NCBI RefSeq assembly: GCF_900172355.1 | Contig: NZ_FWFZ01000001.1 | Location: 372,001 to 436,000 of the forward strand | DNA from: Roseisalinus antarcticus | GTDB taxonomy: Bacteria > Pseudomonadota > Alphaproteobacteria > Rhodobacterales > Rhodobacteraceae | Direction: 5' to 3' | DNA length: 64,000 nt | Part shown: positions 1 through 8,118 of the stretch, piece by piece | Position numbering within the stretch: the first letter of the stretch is position 1 | Layout of the letters: each line of letters starts with the position of its first letter | Made by a program: the position numbers and the translations under genes | Notes under the pieces: model-generated | Told to the model about the DNA's origin: nothing | What the model saw: only the letters and a program-made list of their open reading frames with translations | Database searches by the model: none

Positions 1-276
1 TCGGCCAACCCGGCGGTCCTGATCCTCGACGAGCCGACGCGCGGCGTCGACGTGGGCGCCAAGGCCGAGATCCACCGCATCATCGGCGAGCTTGTCGCCG
101 GCGGCATGGCGGTCGTCATGATCTCGTCCGAGATGCCCGAGGTCATGGGCGTCTGCGACCGCGTGATCGTCATGCGCGACGGCCGCGCCTCGCCGCCCAT
201 CGACCGCGCCGACCTGACGGAGGAACTCATCATGGCCCATGCCACCGGCGAAGACACGGTGGACCTCATCGCATGA
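1..276 (+). CDS. Sugar ABC transporter ATP-binding protein (3' end only)
   Basis: The gene enters from the left edge, so only its last 91 codons are visible. The frame opens with a Walker B segment ([16 protein letters not shown]), followed by the switch-region stretch [14 protein letters not shown], which is typical of the second nucleotide-binding domain of RbsA/MglA/XylG-type ATPases of the CUT2 sugar-importer family. The protein would energise import through the two permeases encoded next. Its stop codon overlaps the start of the first permease (ATGA at 273-276), so the genes are co-transcribed and probably translationally coupled. The substrate cannot be read from the fragment. Confidence 0.93.
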   Translation, partial: SANPAVLILDEPTRGVDVGAKAEIHRIIGELVAGGMAVVMISSEMPEVMGVCDRVIVMRDGRASPPIDRADLTEELIMAHATGEDTVDLIA

Positions 277-1280
277 ACGACAGCTCTCTCACCGCCCCGG
301 GCGTGGAGCAGAACGCCCCCAACGCCCGCTTCGACCGCGGCAACCGGCTGGTGGCGTTGTAGTCGCGCGGGGGGCTCGCGCTCGCGATTCTCGCGGTGCT
401 GGTCTATGGTACCCTGTCCAGCCCGGTCTTTCTGACCACCGGCAATTTCGTCAATGTCTTCACCTCGATGGCCATCGTGGGCATCGTCGTGGTCGGCATG
501 ACCTTCGTGCTGGTGGTGGGCGGGCTTGCCGACCTCTCGGTGCCGGCCACCATCGCCTGCGGCGCGATCCTGTCGCTTGCCCTGCAACCGGCCATCGGGC
601 CGGTGCCGGCCTTCCTGGTCGCGGTGGCACTGGCGGGGGGCTGCGGGTTGATCAGCGGGCTTTTGGTTGGCTATATCGGCATCAACCCGATCATCGCGAC
701 GCTCGGCGTGGGCACGATCGTGCTCGGCATCGTTGAATCCCTGGTGGGTGGCGTCATCGTCTACGGCACCGATCCCGCCACGGCGGAGCTGGTCAAGTCC
801 CGTGTGTTCGGCATCCCGGTCGTGGTCCTGATCTTCGCCGCCATCGCCTGTGTCGGCCATTTCATCCTGTCGCACACCTATCTCGGGCGCTGGACCTTCG
901 CCACGGGCGGCAATTACAGCGCGGCCGAGGCCAGCGCGGTTCCGGTGCGGGCGATCAAGGCCGGGGCCTTCGTCATGACAGGGCTTTGCGCAGGCCTCAG
1001 CGGCGGCCTGCTGGGCCTGACGCTGCAAAGTGCGCGGCCCCTGATTGGCACCGGATATGAGTTCAGCGCGATCACCGCGGTCGTGGTGGGCGGCGTGTCG
1101 ATCATGGGCGGCGCGGGCTCGATCCCGCGGGCCATCGCGGCGCTGATCTTCGTGCAGTTCCTGACCAATATCATGGTGCTGCAGGGCGTGCGCACACCGG
1201 TCCAGGGCTTCGTGCTCGGCCTGCTGATCGCGGTCGCCGTGGCGCTGGACGTGGCGCTGCGCCGCCGGAGCGTTGCGTGA
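273..1280 (+). pseudogene. CUT2 sugar ABC permease 1, interrupted by an in-frame TAG at codon 30
   Basis: The frame begins at the ATG overlapping the ATPase stop and encodes a 335-codon RbsC-like permease (BPD_transp_2 family) with about eight to ten hydrophobic segments. It carries the family loop motif in the form GGLADLSVPAT and a late AVVVGGVSIMGGAGS segment. Codon 30 (360-362) is TAG, just before the first membrane helix (GLALAILAVLVYG). The only nearby restart in frame is a GTG at 396, which lacks a recognisable ribosome-binding site and would delete most of helix 1. Everything after the stop is intact, so the lesion is either recent, suppressed, or a base-calling error. It is labelled a pseudogene for caution. 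Loss of this subunit should disable the importer unless permease 2 can replace it. Confidence 0.75.
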
Positions 1281-2242
1281 TGGAATTTCTGATCTTCCTT
1301 CAAAAGTACCGGGTCGGCATCGTGCTGGGCCTCACACTTGCCATATCGGCGGTCTGGGTGCCGGGCTTTGTCAGCCTGACGACTTTCAGCCTGGGGTTTG
1401 ATCGCGGGTCGACTGTCGGGCTTGTGGCGATCGGGCTGACAGTACTGCTGATCGCGGGCAAGATCGATTTGTCGGTCGGATCGGTGTTCGCGTTGTCGGG
1501 CATTGTCGCGATCATGCTGCAACCGGCACTTGGCCTCTGGCCCGCAGCGGTTGTCGGCGTTCTGGCGGGGGCGGCCTGCGGCGCGTTCAACGGGCTGCTG
1601 TCTGTGGTCTTCAAGGTTAATTCCCTTGTCGCAACCCTTGCCACCATGCTCATCTTCCGGTCCATCGCGCATTGGCTGACCGACAGCCAGCCCATGGCCG
1701 GGACCGACATCATGTTCTCGGTCAGGCTGGCGCAGATCTATTTCGACCTGTTCACCTTGCGCAGTGCACTTTTTCTGTTTTCGATCCTGTTGCTGCATAT
1801 CTGGCTTAGCCGCACCGTGTCCGGTCGCAACCTTTTTGCAGTGGGATCAAACCCCGTGGCGGCCGAGGCCAGTGGCATCTCGGCGGACAGGATCGCGTTC
1901 CTGGGGTTTGTCTTTGCCAGCGCCATGGCAGGAGTTGCGGGCGTCTTGCAAAGCCTTGCGGCAAATACGGGATCGCCGGTGTTTGGATCGGAAATGACTG
2001 TGGCCGTGATTGCCGCCGTCGTCGTGGGCGGCACACGGATCGAGGGCGGTCGCGGATCGGCGCTGGGAACGCTTGGCGGCGTGCTGACGATTGCGGCGTT
2101 GACCACGGCGATGGAGTTTCAATCGGTGCCCGCCTACGTCCAGCGGGTGGTCGCAGGACTTATCCTGATCCTTCTCGTTCTCTTCGACCGGACTGTTCCC
2201 ACCAACAGACGAACCAATTCCGCGGTGACCGCCGCTGAGTGA
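1280..2242 (+). CDS. CUT2 sugar ABC transporter permease 2
   Basis: An RbsC-type inner-membrane permease of 320 residues. It contains the family signature as GKIDLSVGS (about residues 60-68) and the conserved AAVVVGGTRIEGGRGS segment near residue 250, with long hydrophobic stretches throughout. The ATG at 1280 overlaps the previous stop as TGATG; a GTG one codon upstream is the alternative start. Paired permeases with one ATPase and one binding protein are usual for RhaPQ- or XylH-like systems. The stretch from about 1290 to 2790 uses visibly more A/T at third positions than its surroundings: 1741-1800 is 45% G+C by hand count. This hints at a different history from the flanking genes. Confidence 0.93.
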   Translation: MEFLIFLQKYRVGIVLGLTLAISAVWVPGFVSLTTFSLGFDRGSTVGLVAIGLTVLLIAGKIDLSVGSVFALSGIVAIMLQPALGLWPAAVVGVLAGAACGAFNGLLSVVFKVNSLVATLATMLIFRSIAHWLTDSQPMAGTDIMFSVRLAQIYFDLFTLRSALFLFSILLLHIWLSRTVSGRNLFAVGSNPVAAEASGISADRIAFLGFVFASAMAGVAGVLQSLAANTGSPVFGSEMTVAVIAAVVVGGTRIEGGRGSALGTLGGVLTIAALTTAMEFQSVPAYVQRVVAGLILILLVLFDRTVPTNRRTNSAVTAAE

Positions 2243-2269
2243 CGCTTGCCATTAAATCAGGAGGAAACG

Positions 2270-3205
2270 ATGGCTTTTAAGAAGACAATGTTCGGCGCAG
2301 GCACGGCCGCGCTCATGCTCACGGCTGGCTGGGCACAGGCGCAGACAGTGTGCTATGTCACCGCTGCGGATGCGCATGCCTATGTCACCCCCGCAAACGA
2401 GGCAATCGATGGCCGCGCGGCTGAATTGGGGCTTGAGATTCTCAGCCTCAGCCAGAATTTCGACGTCCAGACCGGCATCGAGCAGATGAGCACCTGCATC
2501 GCACGCGGTGTTGACGGGATCATCCTGTGGCCCCTTGATCCGCAGGCCTATATCCCCGGTCTTGCGCGGGCGCAGGCCGCCGATATTCCGACGATCCTGA
2601 TCAATTCCCCAATGAACGAAGAGGCCGACCAGTTCATCGTCTCGTTCACCGGCCCCGACGTCTATGAAGAGGGCGAAATGGCCGCGGATTCCCTGAACGA
2701 CGCCATGGGCGGTGCAGGGTCCATCGTAATCATCGCGGGTCAGGCCGGGAACGGGACCACAATCGGTCGCGTCGGCGGCTTTGTTGATCGTCTAGCGGAA
2801 ATCGGCAGCGGGATCGAAGTGCTGGACACCGTCAACGCCGATTTCGACCAGCAGAAGGCGCTGGTCGCCAGCCGCGACCTGATCACCCGCTTCGGCGACG
2901 AGATCACCGGCGTCTATGCCAATGACGACACCATGGCCCGCGGCTTCATCGACGCATGGCTCGAGGCCAAGCCCGACACGCCGATGCCGCCCATCGTCGG
3001 CATCAACGGTCAGAAGGACGCGTTCGAGTCGATCCGCTCCGGCGAGATGTATTCGACCATCGTGCAATCGCCCATCGAGGACGGTCTGCTCGCGATCAAC
3101 ACCATGGCCGAGATCCTTGCGGGCAACGAGGTCGAGGCCCGGCTGCCGATCCCGCTGACCGTCGTGACGAGCGAGAACGTGGATATGGTCGAACCCGCCT
3201 TCTGA
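2270..3205 (+). CDS. Periplasmic sugar-binding protein (Peripla_BP_4 type)
   Basis: Encodes a 311-residue secreted binding protein. A strong Shine-Dalgarno sequence (AGGAGG, 2259-2264) precedes the ATG at 2270, so this start is preferred over a codon further upstream. Residues 1-24 form a Sec signal peptide ending at WAQA before QTVCYV. The mature part follows the RbsB-like type-1 periplasmic-binding fold, with the segments GVDGIILWPLDPQAY (about residue 83) and VYANDDTMARGFIDAW (about 215). It would deliver a sugar or polyol to the adjacent permeases. It is the last gene of the operon. The ligand is unknown; the facing BDH2-like dehydrogenase weakly suggests a deoxy-sugar or sugar-acid pathway. 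Confidence 0.92.
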   Translation: MAFKKTMFGAGTAALMLTAGWAQAQTVCYVTAADAHAYVTPANEAIDGRAAELGLEILSLSQNFDVQTGIEQMSTCIARGVDGIILWPLDPQAYIPGLARAQAADIPTILINSPMNEEADQFIVSFTGPDVYEEGEMAADSLNDAMGGAGSIVIIAGQAGNGTTIGRVGGFVDRLAEIGSGIEVLDTVNADFDQQKALVASRDLITRFGDEITGVYANDDTMARGFIDAWLEAKPDTPMPPIVGINGQKDAFESIRSGEMYSTIVQSPIEDGLLAINTMAEILAGNEVEARLPIPLTVVTSENVDMVEPAF

Positions 3206-3230
3206 GGCAGGCCCGACCCGCAGGACCAAG

Positions 3231-3262
3231 GTGCCGCGGCCTCCCGCAAGGGGCCGCGGTAC
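3231..3262. terminator. GC-rich hairpin between convergent genes
   Basis: Arms GTGCCGCGGCC (3231-3241) and GGCCGCGGTAC (3252-3262) pair over 11 bp with one G-T wobble and a ten-base loop. It lies between the stop of the binding-protein gene and the stop of the convergent SDR gene. No T-run follows on either strand, so it may act as a transcript-end stabiliser rather than a strict intrinsic terminator. Confidence 0.5.
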
Positions 3263-3316
3263 GCTGGGTTTCAGAGTCCTGTCTTGGGGCCCGCCCGAGG
3301 GCAGCCCCGGGGCGGG

Positions 3317-4057
3317 TCACACGTTGGACCAGGCGCCGTCGATCACATGGGCCACGCCGGTGGTGTAGCTCGACTCGTCGCCGGCGAGGTATACGACCAG
3401 GGCCGCGATCTCTTCGGCCTTGCCGATCCGACCCATCGCCTGCCGGGCGATGAAGGCCGCGCGGGCCGCCTCGTAATCGCCGGTGGCGGTCAGGCGCTGC
3501 TCAAGGCTCGGGCTTTCGACGGTCCCGGGGCAAATCGCGTTGCAGCGCACGCCCTGCGTGATGAAATCGGCGGCGATGGCCTTGGTCATGCCGATCACGC
3601 CGGCCTTGGTCGCGCCATAGACGAAGCGGTTGGGCGCGGCGATCACCGACGAGACCACCGAAGACATGTTGATGATCGAGCCGCCGCCGCCCACGATCAT
3701 CCCCGGCAGGAATGCCCGGCACATCCGGTACATGGCGGTCATGTTCAGGTCGATGTTGAACGCCCAGTCCTCCTCGTCGCAATCGAGGATGGAGCCATGG
3801 GCCACGAAGCCCGCGCAGTTGAACAGGACATCCACCCCGGGGACGTCAGCCACCGCCGAGGCTATGCTGTCAGGGTCGCGCACGTCGAGGTGCCGGGTCG
3901 TGATCTCATCGGTCCCGTCGAGCGTGCCCAGCGTCTCCATGTTGATGTCGGTCGCGATCACCGACGCGCCCTCGCGGGCCATGGCCAATGCGCTGGCCTT
4001 GCCGATCCCCTGACCCGCCGCCGTCACCAGCGCGGTCTTCCCTTCGAGACGTCCCAT
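3317..4057 (-). CDS. SDR-family dehydrogenase, BDH2 (type 2 R-3-hydroxybutyrate / 2-keto-3-deoxy-L-fuconate dehydrogenase) type
   Basis: Encodes a 246-residue classical short-chain dehydrogenase. The start at 4057 (MGRLEGK) is chosen because AGGAGAAGG lies just upstream; a start nine codons earlier has no such site. Visible features are the cofactor loop TAAGQGIG (residues 12-19), D37 after the second strand (NAD preference), the serine block MSSVVSS (131-137) and the catalytic pair Y147/K151 (YGATK). R144, R188 and R205 sit at the same numbers as the three arginines I recall forming the carboxylate pocket of human BDH2/DHRS6. A hydroxy- or keto-acid substrate is therefore likely. The facing sugar importer suggests a sugar-acid role such as 2-keto-3-deoxy-L-fuconate oxidation. 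Confidence 0.8.
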   Translation of the reverse strand: MGRLEGKTALVTAAGQGIGKASALAMAREGASVIATDINMETLGTLDGTDEITTRHLDVRDPDSIASAVADVPGVDVLFNCAGFVAHGSILDCDEEDWAFNIDLNMTAMYRMCRAFLPGMIVGGGGSIINMSSVVSSVIAAPNRFVYGATKAGVIGMTKAIAADFITQGVRCNAICPGTVESPSLEQRLTATGDYEAARAAFIARQAMGRIGKAEEIAALVVYLAGDESSYTTGVAHVIDGAWSNV

Positions 4058-4256
4058 CTTAACCCTTCTCCTCTTAGGCTTCATTTCCTTCCCTCTACAG
4101 CCATTCGTGCCAGAGCGGCAGGGACCTTGGCGCTCTCTCCCCCCGTCCCGGCGGATTTTTTGCCGGGGCGACGTCGGTAGCGGGCCGGGACGCGGGCCTG
4201 TCTGTCGCGTCGGAACGCGCTATATCAAAGCCTCCTGACGCCCCGAGGCCCGCCCC

Positions 4257-4928
4257 ATGCTGATCCTGACCCGCGATACCGTGCGCAACCCGACGATCCT
4301 CAAGGTCCGGCAATTGCCGCGCAAGTTCTTCGGCCGCGTGACGGTCTGGCCGAAGGGAAAGATAGGTGCCGGGCTGTTCCTGCGGATCCTGGCGGAGTTC
4401 CAGACCCTGCGCTATTCCACCGCGCTCCTGCCCCTCATCGTGATCGCGCTGATCTGGAACGGCACCGCGCTGCCCCTGTCGCAGGCGCCGCTCTTGATGC
4501 TGGTGATCCTGTGGCTGGTCGAGATGCGCCTGCTGCGGGTGCCCGAGAAACGGCGCGCCGGGCTGATCGACGCGGCCGAGGCCGAGCGCGGCCTCGACCT
4601 GTTGCAGGTGCAGGCGCGGCAGGCCCTGACCCGGATCGCCGCCGGGCGCGGCCTGAAGGCGGGACAGCTGCACCTTGTGGTCGAACAATCGGAGCTGCGC
4701 CCCTTCCCGCCCCTGACCTATGTCTCGGTGCAATCCGAAGACGGGCCCGAGGTGCTGGACCTCGCCCCGGAGGAGCGGCAGATCCTGCGCGATACGCTGT
4801 TCCAGCCGCCACTGGACGAGCGCAGGCTGCACACGATCAATTCCGCCCAGAACGTCTTTCTGCGCGACGTGGCGCTTGATGCGCGGGGCGTCTCGGCCCA
4901 TGCGCGGCTGTCGGCGGCGCTCGTCTGA
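4257..4928 (+). CDS. Hypothetical membrane protein
   Basis: A 223-residue protein that I do not recognise. A basic N-terminal part (residues 1-50) is followed by two hydrophobic segments (about 55-70 and 78-92) separated by a short polar turn, which suggests a hairpin in the inner membrane. A soluble C-terminal domain of about 130 residues, rich in Leu, Arg and Glu, follows. It ends with an NSAQNVFLRDVALDARGVSA segment. Codon use and GC content match the neighbours, so it looks like a genuine gene. It stands alone: the gene on its left is divergent and the one on its right is convergent. No functional motif is visible. Confidence 0.7.
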   Translation: MLILTRDTVRNPTILKVRQLPRKFFGRVTVWPKGKIGAGLFLRILAEFQTLRYSTALLPLIVIALIWNGTALPLSQAPLLMLVILWLVEMRLLRVPEKRRAGLIDAAEAERGLDLLQVQARQALTRIAAGRGLKAGQLHLVVEQSELRPFPPLTYVSVQSEDGPEVLDLAPEERQILRDTLFQPPLDERRLHTINSAQNVFLRDVALDARGVSAHARLSAALV

Positions 4929-4944
4929 GCCCCCACCGGGACGC

Positions 4945-6189
4945 TCAGGCGCTCAGGTCGAGAATCCGGCCGTAGGGGGGCGTGCGCCGGCCCGCGTCGG
5001 GCAGTGCCCAGATCACCGGCAGGCCGCTTGGGGCCGGGCCGGGATCGCCCTCCAGGTCGGTGAGGATGACCAGCGCTGCCGCCCCCAGACCCAGCGCCTC
5101 GGCCACCACCGGGCGGAAATCGGTGCCGCCGCCGCGCGGCAGCTCCGGCAGGCTCAGCCGGGTCTGGGTCGGATCCACCCGGTCGCGGACCCGCACCTGG
5201 TCGTCGAACACCATCAGGTGAAGCTCCGCCCGCATCCGCCGGGCGATGCCGGTCACCTCGCCCCAGAACAGCGCAAGGCGCGCGTCGTCGATGCTGCCCG
5301 AGGCGTCGATGGCCAGCGCGATGCGCGGCACGTCGGTCAGCGGCCGCCGGCCCGGCTCGAACCCCGGCGTCGGGCCGCCCGTCCGCGCAGCCTCGGCCAC
5401 GCCCGCGATCCAGCGCCGCGCCGGACGCCGGTGGCTGGGCTGCGGCAGGACGGTGACCGCCCGGGCCAGCAGCCCGCGCAGGATGACCTCCCACGGGGTG
5501 CGCGGCTCGGGGATGTCGGCGATCCGGTGCCCGATCCGGCCCAGGCCCCGGCCCGCCTGCCGCCCGGCATCCATCGCCCGGGCGATATGCTGGCGCCAGC
5601 GGGCGGCCTCCTCCACGTCGCCCGCATCCTCCGCGCCGCCCGGCGACGGGTCGAGATCCGGGTCGAAACTGCGCTCGCGGGCGTATGTGCGGGCCTTGCC
5701 CCCGGCCCCGCCCGGCCCCGATGCCCGCCCCGCCAGCGCATGATAAAGCCGGTCGACGTCCCATTCCGCCAGCGCCGCCTCGGGCGCCAGATCCTGGCCG
5801 AGGCTTTCCGACAGCAGGCCGGTCAGGGTCACCGCGGGCCGCGGCAGGGCGTGCCCCGCCAGCAGCAGCGCCTCGTTCACCAGCGCATCCGCGGCGAGGT
5901 TGTAAAGGTCCGGCGCGAACCCTTCGCCCAGACGCGACTGCAGCCCTGCCAGCCGCGCCGGATGGCGCAGCGCCACATGCAGGACGTGATGTGCCGCAAG
6001 CCCGGTCTGCTCATGAAACGGCAACTCGGCGAAATCGGGGCCATAGGTGATCGTCGCGCCGTCGGTTCGGGTGTCCGACCCGTCGCGATGGGCGCACCAG
6101 AGCGACAGGGCTGCAATGGCAGGATCGGCCTCGGCCAGCGCCTGCAGGGCCGGGTGTGCGCGGGTCGAATGGCGCGGGGTCGTGGTCAT
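4945..6189 (-). CDS. VWA-like domain protein with degenerate metallopeptidase motif (DUF2201 type)
   Basis: A 414-residue protein. The start at 6189 overlaps the upstream ATPase stop by four bases. The N-terminal half resembles the DUF2201 putative metallopeptidase domain, but the expected HExxH reads HHVLH (residues 67-71, with a further His at 76), so the catalytic glutamate is missing. A Pro/Gly-rich linker spans about 155-190. The C-terminal half is a von Willebrand A-like fold with a MIDAS-type DASGS (295-299), GGGTDF (353-358) and LTDLEGD (376-382). Such proteins work with MoxR AAA ATPases as metal-dependent chaperone or complex-remodelling pairs. The target is unknown. Confidence 0.8.
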   Translation of the reverse strand: MTTTPRHSTRAHPALQALAEADPAIAALSLWCAHRDGSDTRTDGATITYGPDFAELPFHEQTGLAAHHVLHVALRHPARLAGLQSRLGEGFAPDLYNLAADALVNEALLLAGHALPRPAVTLTGLLSESLGQDLAPEAALAEWDVDRLYHALAGRASGPGGAGGKARTYARERSFDPDLDPSPGGAEDAGDVEEAARWRQHIARAMDAGRQAGRGLGRIGHRIADIPEPRTPWEVILRGLLARAVTVLPQPSHRRPARRWIAGVAEAARTGGPTPGFEPGRRPLTDVPRIALAIDASGSIDDARLALFWGEVTGIARRMRAELHLMVFDDQVRVRDRVDPTQTRLSLPELPRGGGTDFRPVVAEALGLGAAALVILTDLEGDPGPAPSGLPVIWALPDAGRRTPPYGRILDLSA

Positions 6190-7304
6190 CCGCGGCCCGC
6201 GGCCTCGCGCTCGGCGGCGTAGTCGGCATAGGCGCGGGAGTCCCGGAATGCCTCCTGCAGCCCCTCTGCAAGGGCCTTGTCGATCAGCAGCTCGAAGCCG
6301 TAGGTGCACAGCTCGCCCAGCGGCAGACGGGCGAATTCCGATTCGGGCCGCAGCTGCGAGAGCCGGCGGATATCGGCCATCACCTCGATGGCCGGGCCTA
6401 TGGTCTCGCGCCCGGCCAGGGCGACGAGGGCATAGACCAGCGCCGTCAGGCCGTGCAGGCTCGCGGGATAAAGCTCCACCCGGTCGGCCTGTTTCAGCGC
6501 CAGCATGTCGCTTGCCTGCACGGTCGCGGCGATCTCTTCGGCGACCAGTATGAATTCGGCGGCGGCAGCCTCGCCCAGGGTGCCCGCGATCAGCACATTG
6601 CGCAGGGCCTTGTCCGGGACCGCCGTCAGGATCGTGCTGACGCGCGACCAGGACCGCGGCGTGCAGGCGATCATCTGGCCCCGGCGCAACGCCTCTTCGG
6701 TGGTGTCCAGCAGGTCGGGGCGGGTGCGGATGAACGCCGTCACCGCCGGATGCAGCCCGCGCGGGACCGCGTAGCGGGTCAGCCAGTCCGATGCCTCGGG
6801 CCGCAGGAAAAGATGGATCAACCGGTCCGACAGCGCCGTGCCCATCTCGTAGGCGACCGCGCCATCCTCCACCGCGTTGCCCGCGGCGACAATGAAGGTG
6901 GAGGGCGGCAACAGGTGCCGGCCGACCCGACGCTCCTGCAGCAGGCCATAGACCGTGGGCTGCAACGAGGGCGCGGCGGCGGTCAGCTCGTCCAGGAACA
7001 GGATCGCGGGCCGGGCCGGGTCGTCGGGCAGATCCTCGGGGCGGTACCAGACCGTGCGGCGGGTGTCGTGGTCATAGAACGGCAGGCCGCGCAGATCCTG
7101 CGGTTCGATCGTGGTCAGGCGCAGGTCAAAGAGCTGGCTTCCGGTCTCTTGCGCCAGTTGCTGGACGATCTCGGTCTTGCCGATGCCGGGGCGACCGTGG
7201 AGCATCCACGAGGTCGTCATCTGCCCCGCCGCCTGGGCCGCATGGCCCGCGCGCAGCGCCTCCAACGCACGGCCTGCGGATATCGCTGTGGTGTTGATCG
7301 ACAT
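6186..7304 (-). CDS. MoxR-type AAA+ ATPase
   Basis: Encodes 372 residues. The ATG at 7304 is preceded by GGGAGGG at good spacing. Visible motifs are a Walker A (HGRPGIGKTE, about residues 37-46), a Walker B (ILFLDELTAA) and a sensor-1 asparagine (VAAGNAVEDGA). The protein would be a cytosolic ATPase that remodels a partner complex, most likely with the VWA protein encoded by the overlapping downstream gene (shared ATGA at 6186-6189). The gene pair resembles MoxR/VWA and BchI/BchD-like arrangements. No client enzyme gene lies next to it, so the biological target cannot be named. Confidence 0.88.
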   Translation of the reverse strand: MSINTTAISAGRALEALRAGHAAQAAGQMTTSWMLHGRPGIGKTEIVQQLAQETGSQLFDLRLTTIEPQDLRGLPFYDHDTRRTVWYRPEDLPDDPARPAILFLDELTAAAPSLQPTVYGLLQERRVGRHLLPPSTFIVAAGNAVEDGAVAYEMGTALSDRLIHLFLRPEASDWLTRYAVPRGLHPAVTAFIRTRPDLLDTTEEALRRGQMIACTPRSWSRVSTILTAVPDKALRNVLIAGTLGEAAAAEFILVAEEIAATVQASDMLALKQADRVELYPASLHGLTALVYALVALAGRETIGPAIEVMADIRRLSQLRPESEFARLPLGELCTYGFELLIDKALAEGLQEAFRDSRAYADYAAEREAAGRG

Positions 7305-7537
7305 GGCGTCCCTCCCCCGGAGCGCAACCCTAGCCGGGCGGGCGCCCGCGACAAGGGGGCCGCCGCGCGAGGGGCCTCGGCCAACCTCCGCCCATGGCAA
7401 AACGAATCGATTCAGTTCGGCATGGTTTGGCCCTATTCGCGCCGGGCTGACACCGCAGTTGGCAGGCATCCTGACAGCAAGGTCCCGCAAAGAGGGCGCA
7501 TCTGACAGGGCATTGGCGCATCGAGAAAGGCACGACC

Positions 7538-7669
7538 ATGGCGACCACAGGCACCCAGACCCCGACCCCGAGCAAGGGCCCCAAGGCCCCCACCCCCGCT
7601 CCGCACCCCTCCGGCAAGGGCGCGTCGGGCGACACGCCGGTCACCATCCGCGACTACGCCAGCATCTGA
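7538..7669 (+). CDS. Small Pro/Thr/Gly-rich hypothetical protein (43 aa)
   Basis: A short frame with an ATG preceded by GAGAAAGG about seven bases upstream. The predicted peptide starts MATTGTQTPTPSKGPKAP, is very rich in Pro, Thr, Lys and Gly in its first 30 residues, and ends TPVTIRDYASI. It is probably unstructured in the first two thirds. The ribosome-binding site and the length-limited reading frame between two real genes support it, but composition bias in GC-rich DNA can create such frames by chance. No function can be assigned. Confidence 0.4.
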   Translation: MATTGTQTPTPSKGPKAPTPAPHPSGKGASGDTPVTIRDYASI

Positions 7670-7747
7670 GTGCAGTCCGCCGGCCGCCCGCGAGGAACGC
7701 CGGGCGGCAGGCTTGATCGCCGCACGGGAGCGCGCCAATCTGGCGCG

Positions 7748-8083
7748 ATGAGCGCGATTTCCACCATCCGCAACCTCGGCCCCGCGACCGAGGCCGCCTT
7801 TGCCCGGGCCGGTGTGACGACGGCCCGGGAGCTGCACGCGCTCGGCCCCGACGCGGCCTATGCCAAGCTGCTGGAGGTCGGTGAACGCCCTCATTTCATT
7901 GCCTATTACGCGCTGGTCATGGGCCTTCAGGGCCGTCCCTGGAACGATTGCCGGGGCGCGGAGAAGGACGCCCTGCGCACCCGGTTCGACGCCATCTGCG
8001 CCGCCGCCCGGCCCGCCCCGCAAAGCGAGCTCGAGCGGATGCTGGACATGATCGGCGTGGTGCCGAAGCGCGATCCGATGTAA
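7748..8083 (+). CDS. TfoX/Sxy C-terminal-domain protein
   Basis: A 111-residue protein consisting almost entirely of a TfoX_C-like helix-hairpin-helix domain: IRNLGPATEAAFARAGVTTA (residues 7-26) followed by a stretch resembling the rest of that domain (LHALGPDAAYAKLL). The N-terminal TfoX domain of the full competence regulator is absent, which is common for alphaproteobacterial stand-alone versions. A role in DNA binding or regulation is possible but unproven. The stop codon lies inside the first of two palindromes that precede the next gene. Confidence 0.78.
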   Translation: MSAISTIRNLGPATEAAFARAGVTTARELHALGPDAAYAKLLEVGERPHFIAYYALVMGLQGRPWNDCRGAEKDALRTRFDAICAAARPAPQSELERMLDMIGVVPKRDPM

Positions 8084-8097
8084 AATCTATTTACATG
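8077..8097. promoter_or_regulatory. 21-bp palindrome, copy 1 of a tandem operator-like pair
   Basis: GATGT-N11-ACATG with inner arms ATGTAAA and TTTACAT, a perfect 7-bp inverted repeat around ATCTA. It is strikingly AT-rich for this genome. A second copy with the same architecture is centred exactly 42 bp downstream. It overlaps the stop codon of the TfoX-C gene. Confidence 0.6.
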
Positions 8098-8118
8098 TCG
8101 GGATCCGTCGGGCTATTG

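Noticed and set aside
4147-4167. CCCGGC-N9-GCCGGG stem with a T-rich loop upstream of the gene at 4257, as a terminator or riboswitch.
   Set aside because: The T-run is in the loop, not after the stem. It fits no riboswitch that I know and no transcript is expected to end there.
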